From assembly GCF_004923255.1 (NCBI RefSeq), contig NZ_QYRT01000041.1, positions 1 through 33,955 of the forward strand: a DNA stretch of 33,955 nt, read 5' to 3'. The notes under the pieces are model-generated. The model saw only the letters and a program-made list of their open reading frames with translations, had not been told where the DNA came from and made no database searches. Below are positions 24,624 through 32,219 of this stretch, piece after piece (position 1 is the stretch's first letter; the number at the start of each line of letters is the position of its first letter). Both the position numbers and the translations under genes were made by a program. The DNA comes from Subtercola vilae. GTDB lineage: Bacteria > Actinomycetota > Actinomycetes > Actinomycetales > Microbacteriaceae.

Positions 24624-25750
24624 TCATTTATGCCGTTTCGTGGGTTGGCTCCTTCGTGGTTTGTTTTGGGTTTTTGGTCTCGGGGTGAATGTGGGGATGA
24701 TTTTCCAGCGGTCGCCGTCTTGACCGAAGTGAACGGCGGCAGTGAAGCGGGTGCGTTTTTGGCTGATGAAGTCGGTCGCGGTTACTTCTCCGCCGGTGCT
24801 GAGAACTTTTTTCTCGGCCTGGGTGAATACGTGTCCGCACCAGCTGTCTGGTGGTGTTGGGTTCCCGGCGGTGTCTGTGTTCCCGAAAACAGGATCGAAA
24901 CCGATCATTTTCCGGCCGTCGAATGTTTTCTCTGCGAGCGTGCCGCGGACGGTGAAGGTGGGGTCCGCGGCGCGGGCTTGTACTTTTTTCTCCGATACCG
25001 CGGTGATCGTGATCTCTTGACCGGCGAGGAGCGCGGCGCATTCCTGGTCTGTGAAACGGTGTCCGCTCCATACTCTGGAAAACCTGACGGGCCGGTTCCC
25101 GGCCGGCACCCAATGACCCTCGGCGTGTTCTTTGGGTTCTGCCGTGGTGAGGCCGAGGGCGTCGCGCATGAGGGCGGCGTTGGTTTTCATTTGGGCGATG
25201 TCCTCGATGACCCAGGACGCGACCACAGCGATGACTTCTTCAACGGTTCGTGTGCCGTCCGCGACGGCCTGCATTTCTTGGTAGATGTGCTCTGTCGCTC
25301 CTAGATCCCCGATCCGTGTTCCGGGCAGTAGACGGTAGGACATCTCACCGAAATTTGTTAGTGTCACTTTCCCGCGCTGGTCTTTCATCAGCGGGTACTT
25401 GTTCGCGTCGCTTGGTTCTTTCGTGACCTCGGCGTATGTCGAGGTGCGGGTCGCACCGGTTCCGACGTCACGTTTCTCGAGCTGTTTCATCAGCCACGTC
25501 ATGCTCGGGTGTTCCGGTTTCTTGTTCTTGCCCTCGAACACGAACGGTGACGCGTGGGTGCCCAGCCCGGACGTGTTAGCGGCGCCATCTCCGGCGGCGT
25601 TATCGTCGGTGTCGGTGTCGGTGTCGTCTGGGTTTTCGATGAATACCTGTTTCCACCCAATCGTTTTCGGTACCGCGGCGCGGCCAACGAACGCTGGTGC
25701 TGCGTGCACGTGACCGTGCTGGGATTCGTACACATAGTCTTCGGCGAACA
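24624..25750 (-). pseudogene. 5'-truncated type IA topoisomerase (TopB-like), cut by the Tn3 transposon
   Basis: This is the last part of a topoisomerase of the kind carried on plasmids and integrative elements. The segment MKQLEKRDVGTGATRTSTY matches the conserved C-terminal part of the type IA fold. After it come a helical region and two diverged copies of a topoisomerase C-terminal repeat (WSGHRFTDQECAALLAG and WCGHVFTQAEKKVLSTGG). The TOPRIM domain and the catalytic tyrosine region are absent. Homology stops at LFAEDYVYESQHG, exactly where the transposon's left inverted repeat begins. The open frame continues to 25853, but those first residues are translated from transposon DNA. It is not a working topoisomerase. 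Confidence 0.8.
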
Positions 25751-25790
25751 GGGGTGCTGGTAACGGTGCTGTCACCAGCCCCAATGGGGG
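25751..25790 (+). repeat. Left terminal inverted repeat of the Tn3-family transposon
   Basis: Forty bases begin GGGGTGCTGGTAACGG and end CCCCAATGGGGG. They match the complement of 32180-32219 at 39 of 40 positions. The GGGG start is typical of Tn3-family ends. Confidence 0.93.
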
Positions 25791-25833
25791 CGTCTGGTCG
25801 TGGTCTGAGTGTCGGCTGCGGTCTCGCCTGCGG

Positions 25834-26010
25834 ATGGACTGTTTTCGCGGCACGCGCTTGGCGCGGCTTGATTGCGCGACCGATAACCCAGGGTTGCGAA
25901 AGTTTTACGAACGCCAAGGCTTCAAACACGTTCGGGATGTCACGGTCACGGCGCCGAACAGCGAACGTCAGCTGGCTTCCAGCCTCTATGAAACCGAACT
26001 GGTCTTGTAG
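25834..26010 (+). pseudogene. GNAT acetyltransferase C-terminal remnant
   Basis: An open frame of 58 residues reads RLDCATDNPGLRKFYERQGF and then KHVRDVTV...ASLYETEL. The pattern (L/R)LDCxxxNxxLxxFYExxGF is the C-terminal acetyl-CoA-proximal part of GNAT acetyltransferases. The upstream two thirds of the domain are absent, and transposon end sequence lies about 45 bases before. It is a truncated gene inside the transposon. Confidence 0.7.
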
Positions 26011-26018
26011 TCAATCCC

Positions 26019-26486
26019 TCAGCGGGCATCGCTTCCTAGCGACCGCGTCCATGCAACCTCGCGTTCGAGTTGCCCACTTTCGACGAAGAGGCGTACCTGA
26101 TGCGTTTCCGGCAGAGCAGCCGCCAACTCGTACTTGTCCGCACCTGCGAATCCAAGCTGCTGCCAGAAGGGACCGGACCGGCGCGAAAAAAGCCACGCTC
26201 GCGTCGCTCCCATCCCGGACGCCTGGCCCATCGCATACCTTGCCAGCCGCGAGCCTGCTCCGGCTGCGCGGTGGTGGGGCGCGACCGCGACGCTGCGTAT
26301 TAACGCGTGTTTACGGTCGTTGCTTAGCTCGAATCCCGTGCTGCCGATGATCTCGTTGTCGGCATCTCGCTCGAGCCAGAGGTTCAATGCGGGCTCATCC
26401 AGGCCAGCCAGCGTCAGGTCAGCCTCGCGAAGGAATCCGCTCACGCCGTCGACATCGTCCAAGGAGAGGGCTGCGAAACTCACCAT
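26019..26486 (-). CDS. GNAT acetyltransferase, ArsN2-like
   Basis: This encodes 155 residues from ATG 26486. GNAT proteins move an acetyl group from acetyl-CoA to an amine. The acetyl-CoA site is visible as the strand VAVAPHHR followed by the loop RAAGAGSRLA (Q/RxxGxG/A type). The C-terminal WQQLGF and the tail ALPETHQVRLF resemble the arsenic-resistance acetyltransferase ArsN2, which detoxifies organoarsenical compounds. That assignment is by pattern memory only, and no ars transporter or reductase gene is nearby. It is transposon cargo, transcribed with the small membrane protein and regulator upstream. Confidence 0.7.
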   Translation of the reverse strand: MVSFAALSLDDVDGVSGFLREADLTLAGLDEPALNLWLERDADNEIIGSTGFELSNDRKHALIRSVAVAPHHRAAGAGSRLARYAMGQASGMGATRAWLFSRRSGPFWQQLGFAGADKYELAAALPETHQVRLFVESGQLEREVAWTRSLGSDAR

Positions 26487-26564
26487 TCAATTATCTGTTG
26501 TGCTCACGGGAGCAGCGAGCGTTAGGCGGTCTCTTAGCGTGTAGGTCTCGGCGCGGCGTCGAGA

Positions 26565-26831
26565 TTAGGGGATGTCTGTCAGTGTCTTCTCGACGCTAGC
26601 TAGGCGGTGGTCGAGTGCGTCGAGTTTCGCCAGGACAGCCCGGCTGGCCTCGGTGTTCGCGTCCAGTGCTTTGCGCAACTCCGGGCTCGCAACTTCGGAT
26701 GTGCGCTGCCGGTACTTCCAATAGGCGGACAGGGTCAACCACGTCAGCCCACCAATGATCGCAACGACAGGAATTATCCAGCCGGCCGCGCCCACGTTTG
26801 ACCAGTCGCTTGCATTCAGCATTGTGTTCAT
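26565..26831 (-). CDS. Small single-helix membrane protein coupled to an ArsR-type regulator
   Basis: This encodes 88 residues from ATG 26831. One hydrophobic segment lies at about residues 17-37 (AGWIIPVVAIIGGLTWLTLSAY), followed by a basic patch (WKYRQR) and a long helix rich in heptad-like Leu and Ala that could form a coiled coil. It overlaps the regulator's stop codon by four bases (ATGA), so the two are translated together. Regulator plus small membrane partner pairs are common in actinobacteria, but the function is not known to me. Confidence 0.75.
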   Translation of the reverse strand: MNTMLNASDWSNVGAAGWIIPVVAIIGGLTWLTLSAYWKYRQRTSEVASPELRKALDANTEASRAVLAKLDALDHRLASVEKTLTDIP

Positions 26832-27121
26832 TGTTCGTTCTCCTCGGGGAGGGCCGCCGCGATCGACGCTGGTGTGATGGTGATACTGAAGTCGCTGAGT
26901 TCGAAGAGCTTGAGCGCTTTACCGTCTTCGGACAGCGCAAGATGTCCGTGAATAAATCCGGCTTCTTGGAGCTTGGTGAGGTGCATGTAGAGCAGGGCGC
27001 GCGACATTCCCACACGACGAGCCAGTTCGCTCACATGTGTTTCACCGGTCATCAACTCAGCAATGATTCGCATACGTTGCGGGCTGGCGATAGCGGCTAG
27101 ACGTTGGCTCAACGCGGCCAT
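26828..27121 (-). CDS. ArsR-type winged-helix regulator
   Basis: This encodes 97 residues from ATG 27121 with the strong ribosome binding site GGAGGTGAT close upstream. The sequence follows the ArsR fold: LAAIASPQRMRIIAELMTGETHVSELARRVG, then the recognition helix SRALLYMHLTKLQEAGFI and a short wing. The CxC metal motif of arsenic or cadmium sensors is absent, so the signal is probably not a thiol-bound metal. It heads a small operon with the membrane protein and perhaps the GNAT gene. A near-palindrome at 27149-27160 upstream may be its operator. Confidence 0.85.
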   Translation of the reverse strand: MAALSQRLAAIASPQRMRIIAELMTGETHVSELARRVGMSRALLYMHLTKLQEAGFIHGHLALSEDGKALKLFELSDFSITITPASIAAALPEENEQ

Positions 27122-27148
27122 TCATCACCTCCACCTGTCAGAGAAAAC

Positions 27149-27160
27149 CTACACGTGCAG
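27149..27160. promoter_or_regulatory. Possible operator of the ArsR-type regulator
   Basis: CTACACGTGCAG is symmetric at 10 of 12 positions. It lies 28 bases upstream of the regulator's start codon. Position suits autoregulation. Confidence 0.4.
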
Positions 27161-27344
27161 TAACCCTAGGTCAATACCGAGTACTGGTTGCCGCAGGAAC
27201 ATGCGTTGAGCAGGTCCGTCTTCATCGCATGACTGATCGCCCGGTGATCGACCGGCAACTCAACTGCCTCCGGCGCGGCTTAGCTGGGTTCGATCTCCCA
27301 AGTTTTGAGCGACCCCCGCGAGACTTCAATGAGATGCTGGGATC

Positions 27345-27920
27345 ATGGATGAGTTGACACCCCAATTGATCGACCTCGGTATTCAGCTGGCGGCGAGTGC
27401 TACCCGAAATACGGCGTCGGCCATCACGGACAAGATTGGCGCGATGCGAGCGTCCAAATCCGCGGGTGAGCAAATCGACGCATTGGAACAGATCGTTTCC
27501 GCTCTCATTGCGGATAAGAACGAGCTGACTCGCATCGCTCAGTCGTATCAACAAGAGCTGGTGGCCCAGCAACTTACTCCTGGAGACGTGCGATACATCG
27601 CCGACACCGTAGTTCCGTTGTTGGAAGAGGTAGCGGACGGCATGGGGGAAGAGGGCGGCGGCGAGAAGATCAAGATGCAGATTCAGACATTGAAACCGTT
27701 GTTATCCGTGGAGACCGTGAATGTTCTGCAGCTTGTGGGCTTCAATTTCCGGCAGGGTATTGGGGCTCCGCTGACGAAACGCGTTAAGGACGCGATAGAA
27801 GGTCAAAGCCAGGCAGGTAAAGAGCTTCAACTTGAGGGACTTCGCAATCAGCGTGCCGCGATGGAGCTCGCCGCGGATCCGGCCGCATACGCACGCTTCC
27901 GCGAGATGTTCCCTGGGTAG
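27345..27920 (+). CDS. Helical protein of unknown function, transposon cargo
   Basis: This encodes 191 residues from ATG 27345. It appears mostly helical and soluble. Notable blocks are IDLGIQLAASATRNTASAI near the N-terminus, LIADKNELTRIAQSYQQELVAQQL in the middle, and LLSVETVNVLQLVGFNFRQ with IGAPLT near residue 135. Similar proteins occur in other bacteria as far as I recall, but none has an assigned function. It diverges from the ArsR-type operon. The frame looks intact and its composition matches its neighbours. Confidence 0.75.
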   Translation: MDELTPQLIDLGIQLAASATRNTASAITDKIGAMRASKSAGEQIDALEQIVSALIADKNELTRIAQSYQQELVAQQLTPGDVRYIADTVVPLLEEVADGMGEEGGGEKIKMQIQTLKPLLSVETVNVLQLVGFNFRQGIGAPLTKRVKDAIEGQSQAGKELQLEGLRNQRAAMELAADPAAYARFREMFPG

Positions 27921-27981
27921 GCGATGAGCATATGCTTTCGGCGGATCGAAACACTGCTAGCCGGTGCGGGAAGCCTGAGCA

Positions 27982-28182
27982 TCACATGCTCGGACCGGTG
28001 CGGCGGATGATTCGCGGGGTGGGCACAGTGCCTGCGGGGGCGTCGAGCCAGATCGCGATGAGGTCCCGTGCGGTAGAGGGTACGTCGGAGTATCGTTCGG
28101 CTTGGCTGATCGTTCCGAGTGCAGGAATTTCGAGGATCCACCACCGCTGATCACGGAAAACGAAGACGTCAAAACGCCTCAT
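27982..28182 (-). CDS. HicB-like small protein
   Basis: This encodes 66 residues from ATG 28182; the open frame extends further upstream, but residues before this ATG are not conserved-looking. The pattern RRFDVFVFRDQRWWILEIPALG, then SDVPSTARDLIAIWLD, matches small actinobacterial HicB-like proteins with the RNase H-like antitoxin fold (RDGxWW...VPxLxG...ARExIAxxLD). HicB antitoxins normally pair with a HicA toxin. No hicA-like gene is adjacent, so this is a solitary copy or an incomplete pair. Longer starts up to 28287 are possible. Confidence 0.6.
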   Translation of the reverse strand: MRRFDVFVFRDQRWWILEIPALGTISQAERYSDVPSTARDLIAIWLDAPAGTVPTPRIIRRTGPSM

Positions 28183-28377
28183 CAGCGGACTTCGAGAAGT
28201 TTTCGATGGGTACCGGATTCCGTATTGTCGAGGACACCCACCCCTCGCCATCGCGTGTTCCGAAATCTGGCCGTCAGCTCGTGTCATTTCTCGACCTTTA
28301 GGACTCCGAGACTACGTCTCGAAGGAATCAGGCTACCAGCGTGATCGCCGGCAGTGTTTCTGCTCTCAGCTTCACTC

Positions 28378-29007
28378 TCACTTGGCCTGGCTCTTCTTGT
28401 TGGATAGCAATTTGGCTCCGTCCGGTCGAAGCTCGCCGGTAGGTGAAACGTGCCGGTATAGGGTCTGCCGGGTGATGCCGAGTTCTTTGCAGAGTTGTCC
28501 TACGTGGGTTTCCTTCTGGCCCATCACTGACATCGCGAGCCGAACTTTCGCGGCGGTCATTTTGTATGGCCGACCGCCGCTTCTGCCGCGGGAACGAGCG
28601 GCGTTGAGGCCAGCAACTGTTCGTTCAGAGATCAGCGCTCGTTCGAATTCGGCAAGGGCTGCGAATATCCCAAACACGAGCTTCCCTGATGCCGTTGTCG
28701 TGTCGATCGCCGCACCTTCGCCGGTCAGGACTTTCAGACCGACCCCGCGGTCGGTGAGATCGTGCACCGTGTTCACGAGGTGGCGGAGGTCTCGGCCCAG
28801 CCGGTCCAGCTTCCACACCAGGAGCGTGTCGCCTGCTCGGAGGCCCTTCAGGCACGCAACCAGTTGTGGACGGTCATCTTTTCGCCCGGACGCGTGATCT
28901 TCATACAGTTGCTCGGAATCGACCCCGGCTATCAGGAGAGCGTCGCGCTGCAGATCGGTGCTCTGGGAACCGTCTGCTTTGGAGACCCGCATATATCCGA
29001 CCAGCAC
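28378..29007 (-). CDS. tnpR: Transposon resolvase (serine recombinase)
   Basis: This encodes 209 residues from GTG 29007, with AAGGAGG about eight bases upstream. It resolves the cointegrate formed during Tn3 replicative transposition by recombination at res. The catalytic serine is S9 in YMRVS9. The LDRLGRD block and long E-helix region are present, and the C-terminal helix-turn-helix reads LCKELGITRQTLYRH. It lies next to tnpA on the same strand, separated by the res-like region. The gene appears intact. It is distinct from the recombinase at 12357-12938. Confidence 0.93.
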   Translation of the reverse strand: MLVGYMRVSKADGSQSTDLQRDALLIAGVDSEQLYEDHASGRKDDRPQLVACLKGLRAGDTLLVWKLDRLGRDLRHLVNTVHDLTDRGVGLKVLTGEGAAIDTTTASGKLVFGIFAALAEFERALISERTVAGLNAARSRGRSGGRPYKMTAAKVRLAMSVMGQKETHVGQLCKELGITRQTLYRHVSPTGELRPDGAKLLSNKKSQAK

Positions 29008-29019
29008 CCCGGCACCTCC

Positions 29020-29142
29020 TTGTCATTTATACGACCGAATACGTGACAACCTGCGATTGCCGGTGCACATCATCGCGGGTTGTCACTTATCCACTCACTT
29101 ATTCTACGTTCTGTGAACGGATTGACTCGCGAATGTGTGACA
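29020..29142. promoter_or_regulatory. Putative res site between tnpR and tnpA
   Basis: The 150-base gap between tnpR and tnpA contains TTGTCA...TGACAA (29020-29049, a 30-base dyad) and a related TGTCACTTAT...TGTGA segment at 29081-29115. A TGTGA...TGTGACA segment follows at 29112-29142. Three spaced subsites are the layout of a Tn3-type res. The first subsite overlaps the region just upstream of the tnpR ribosome binding site, so it could also autoregulate tnpR. Confidence 0.65.
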
Positions 29143-29158
29143 CGTCGAAGGATCCGCC

Positions 29159-32131
29159 TTATGGGCTGCTGGTAGGCTCGGTGGTTCGGATGCTGAGGCG
29201 TGTGGTCATGTCGAGCTTCACTTCGCCGTATGGGAGCACATGCTGCCAAAAAAGTGGGGTGAGACCGCGGCGATCTTCGGTGGTGAGCAGGCTGGCCCAG
29301 GCGTCTTCGGCGAGTACGTCTTGGAGCATGAGCGTGTTGACGTAGACGAGAGCGGCTTGCAAAATCCGCAGGCACAACGCGCTCATTTCCTGTTCGTCTT
29401 GGCGGTTGGATGCGATCTCACCGCCCTTGCCGTAGTAGATGACCGCGTTCGCACCGTTGAATGCTTCGACGATGTTGAGTCCTTCGGTGATCTCGCGTTG
29501 GAGTTCGCGGCTGCGCAAGAATCGGGCGACGAAGATGGTGCGTTGTGCCCGCCCGACTTCCAGCATCGCCTGGTAGGTGGGATGGGAGGCTGAGCGGGTG
29601 AAGCGGCGCAAGATTGCTTCGGTTGAGGCGGTGCCCTGTCTGATTGCGGTCGCGTACTTGATCATCTGGTCGTAGTTTTGCTCGATGAGATCCCAGCGGA
29701 TCGGACGTGTGAGGGCGGGGGTGAGTTGCGGGAACGCGTCGGGCTGACCGGTGGCCGGCCGGTATAGGCGGACCTTGTTGATCTGCTTGATCCGTGGCAG
29801 CAGGTCGAAGCCGAGCAGTCGGGTGATGGCGAAACCAATCTCGGACTGGCCGTGGGTGTCGACGTAGTTGCCTTCAACCTTCATCGTCGTGCCGTGCCGG
29901 ATCGCACCCTCGATCATTGCGTGAACTTCCGAGGCGGAAGCCCGTAGCGTTTGGGAGTGCACGACCATTGACCCTCGTTCGACGTGCCAGTAGATGAGTA
30001 TCCCGCGCCCGCCGTACCGGGAGTGCCACTCGGTGAAAATATTCTGATCGTAGGAACGGAAGTGTGTGGAGTCTGATGCGACCGCAGTGGAGCCCTCACC
30101 CCATAGGCTCGTGCGGCGCGCCGCGAATGTGGCGTTGGCGATAGCAATCGCGACGGCCTGCGCGGTGTCGCGGGTGAGGTAGCGGCGCCGGACGTAACGG
30201 ATTTCATCCTCGGTGTGGCCATGCCCGCCGCCAGCGGCGACCGCGCGGATACCTGTGTTGGTGCCGTAGGCGTAGATGGCCAGCATCAACCGTTCCGCCA
30301 ACACCTCGACGTCGAGGGTGCCGATTCCGGCGGTGGCGTCGTTCAGGCAGCCGGTGCGCAGCACCGTTTCCTTGAGCATGTCGACCAGCGCAATCGTGCC
30401 CCACCGTCGTTGCACCTCGTCCTTGACGCGTCGCAGATTGCGGGGCTCGGGGGCCGCTTCGTACTTCGTCAACGTGATCGCACCCGAGGGCCGATCGGTG
30501 ATGCTCAGCCAGTCAAGCGACGGGACCGCAGAATCTAGCGCGGTAAGGGCGTCCGTCATCTCCCGTCGCAGATCATCGATGAAAACAGTGGGATCCAGTG
30601 GCTTGCGCAGCTCTCGATAGTTCTCACTGCGCCGCTGCTCGAAGTCTTGGGGTAGGTCTTCATCCGGGTCACGCCAGGAGTCCGCGCCCACCACCCAGAT
30701 CTCCTTGCACCGCAACTGCTCCCGCAACGCCTGAAATGTGACCACTTCATAGACCATCCGGGCCACCCGACCCCGCCCTCGGGTGTCGGTGCGGTAGACC
30801 AGGTCCGACCAGTCTCCGGCGGTACCGCGATGGACGGGGACCGTTTCCCCGAGCGGGTAGTAGGTCAGGTTGGCGGTCTTGGCATACCGCCTGATCAGCG
30901 TCAGGGCATCGATCACCGGGCGGTGCGCGGTGTTACTGCTTCGGAACTCCAACACCTCCAGCAGTGCGATCAGGCCGCGCCGGTAATGCCCAGTGTATGA
31001 AGCCCGCAACGTGGTCTGGACCGTGCGCCGATACACCGGACCGTTCGTCTTGAACTCGTGGACCAGCTCCCGCAGCGTCTGCTCGCCGCCAGCCACGGCA
31101 GGGAAGACCACTTCCCGCACCGCCCCGTCGGGCTTCGCCAACGCTGCATCAGCGATCAAGAAGAGAATGTTCTCCTTGCCGGTGACTCGTTTGAACGCAT
31201 TAATCAACTCGTTGGTGACCCGCCGCTCTGCGCGGGCACCGATACGGTGCACCGTGGCGATCAGCAACTCCACCAGCGTGTCGGTGATCTCCCGTTCACG
31301 TTGATGGACCAACGCCGCGAGCACGGTCAGGATCAACGGCTGAGCATGCCGGCGCAGATGCGAAGGCGCCTCAACAGCGGCCCGAGCCCGCCACCCATCC
31401 AGAACCTTCGGCGCCACGTCGGCGAACAAATCAACAGGCAGCCCCACGGCACGGACCGCGTGAAGCTTACCTATCTCGGTCATCATCGACTCCAAGCTCA
31501 CGTTGCCCGGCGCAGACTTGATCGACCCCAGAACGGTACCTGACTCGCCAACTCCGTCCTCGACGGTACCCTCCTCGGGCGTCAGCAAATTCAACAGGCG
31601 ACCCACCGTGGGCGGATCCAGACGCTGCGAGATCTGTAGCGACCAGGCCTGTTCAGCCGCGCGCAAGGCTGAACGCACGATGCGCAGCACTCGACCGGGA
31701 GTGGGAGGCTCGATGTGTTGCGCTCTGAAATGGGCCAGGAGCTCCTCCCTGACGCGCTCGGGTCGCCGCTCGGCGTGGGCCACGTTCACAGCGAGCCAGG
31801 CAGTCCCCACCTCCTGATCCGCAACAGTGGCAACTCGGAAGCCAAGGTGAGCGCGGATCTGGGCACGGTGGTACTCAATCGTGCTGCCAGACCACGCGTA
31901 GGACCCGACCACGGAACCGTCCACACCAACCTGGCGGGCCACGAAATCGATCACGACATCATGCATATCTGAACGGCCACGCGGGAACCGACCATGCCGG
32001 CTGTAGTGCTTGAGCAACAACGCGAAACCCAGGGCCGTGGCACCACGTTTGCCGATCAACAGCTCACGATCGACCTCGAGCAGAGTCCAGAACTCGACCA
32101 ACTCATCAACATCAACAACGGCTGAGTCCAT
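29159..32131 (-). CDS. tnpA: Tn3-family transposase
   Basis: This encodes 990 residues from ATG 32131, the usual length for Tn3 transposases. It performs replicative transposition and binds the 40-bp terminal repeats. The catalytic DDE residues fall at about 686 (VASDSTHF), 757 (VDTHGQSEIGFA) and 905 (GGEIASN followed by DEQEMSALCLRI). The N-terminal third contains the DNA-binding region. The start lies about 50 bases inside the right terminal repeat. No frameshift or stop is seen, so the element may be active. It is transcribed toward tnpR. Confidence 0.95.
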   Translation of the reverse strand: MDSAVVDVDELVEFWTLLEVDRELLIGKRGATALGFALLLKHYSRHGRFPRGRSDMHDVVIDFVARQVGVDGSVVGSYAWSGSTIEYHRAQIRAHLGFRVATVADQEVGTAWLAVNVAHAERRPERVREELLAHFRAQHIEPPTPGRVLRIVRSALRAAEQAWSLQISQRLDPPTVGRLLNLLTPEEGTVEDGVGESGTVLGSIKSAPGNVSLESMMTEIGKLHAVRAVGLPVDLFADVAPKVLDGWRARAAVEAPSHLRRHAQPLILTVLAALVHQREREITDTLVELLIATVHRIGARAERRVTNELINAFKRVTGKENILFLIADAALAKPDGAVREVVFPAVAGGEQTLRELVHEFKTNGPVYRRTVQTTLRASYTGHYRRGLIALLEVLEFRSSNTAHRPVIDALTLIRRYAKTANLTYYPLGETVPVHRGTAGDWSDLVYRTDTRGRGRVARMVYEVVTFQALREQLRCKEIWVVGADSWRDPDEDLPQDFEQRRSENYRELRKPLDPTVFIDDLRREMTDALTALDSAVPSLDWLSITDRPSGAITLTKYEAAPEPRNLRRVKDEVQRRWGTIALVDMLKETVLRTGCLNDATAGIGTLDVEVLAERLMLAIYAYGTNTGIRAVAAGGGHGHTEDEIRYVRRRYLTRDTAQAVAIAIANATFAARRTSLWGEGSTAVASDSTHFRSYDQNIFTEWHSRYGGRGILIYWHVERGSMVVHSQTLRASASEVHAMIEGAIRHGTTMKVEGNYVDTHGQSEIGFAITRLLGFDLLPRIKQINKVRLYRPATGQPDAFPQLTPALTRPIRWDLIEQNYDQMIKYATAIRQGTASTEAILRRFTRSASHPTYQAMLEVGRAQRTIFVARFLRSRELQREITEGLNIVEAFNGANAVIYYGKGGEIASNRQDEQEMSALCLRILQAALVYVNTLMLQDVLAEDAWASLLTTEDRRGLTPLFWQHVLPYGEVKLDMTTRLSIRTTEPTSSP

Positions 32132-32179
32132 ACTCGGACACTATCCCGAGTCGCAACCGACCGGGACCTCGAGCGAGAA

Positions 32180-32219
32180 CCCCCATTGGGGCTGGTGACA
32201 GCACCGTTACCAACACCCC
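32180..32219 (-). repeat. Right terminal inverted repeat of the Tn3-family transposon
   Basis: This is the complement of 25751-25790, with one mismatch in 40. RHS coding sequence begins at the very next base. Confidence 0.93.

Larger units (their letters stand above)
25751..32219. mobile_element. Tn3-family transposon, 6469 bp, with non-matching flanks
   Basis: The element is bounded by 40-bp terminal inverted repeats and contains tnpA, tnpR, a res-like region and cargo genes at the left. Tn3 elements normally leave a 5-bp target duplication. Here the left flank is GAACA (25746-25750) and the right flank is GGGTA (32220-32224), so there is none. The left flank is a topoisomerase gene and the right flank is an RHS gene, both cut. 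A later deletion, inversion or exchange between two transposon copies would explain this. Confidence 0.9.

Noticed and set aside
24388-24627. A 79-residue frame on the minus strand across the CRISPR repeats
   Set aside because: Its Pro/Arg-rich repeats (RVRGEE, RARG) are translations of the CRISPR repeat; such frames are a known annotation artefact.
24588-25304. A 238-residue plus-strand frame opposite the topoisomerase remnant
   Set aside because: The minus strand has clear type IA topoisomerase motifs; this frame has no family features.
25751-25853. N-terminal extension of the topoisomerase frame into the transposon
   Set aside because: These residues translate the terminal inverted repeat and inner transposon DNA, so they are not original protein sequence.
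31058-31543. Plus-strand frames opposite tnpA
   Set aside because: They are antisense shadows of an intact transposase with its full DDE motif set.
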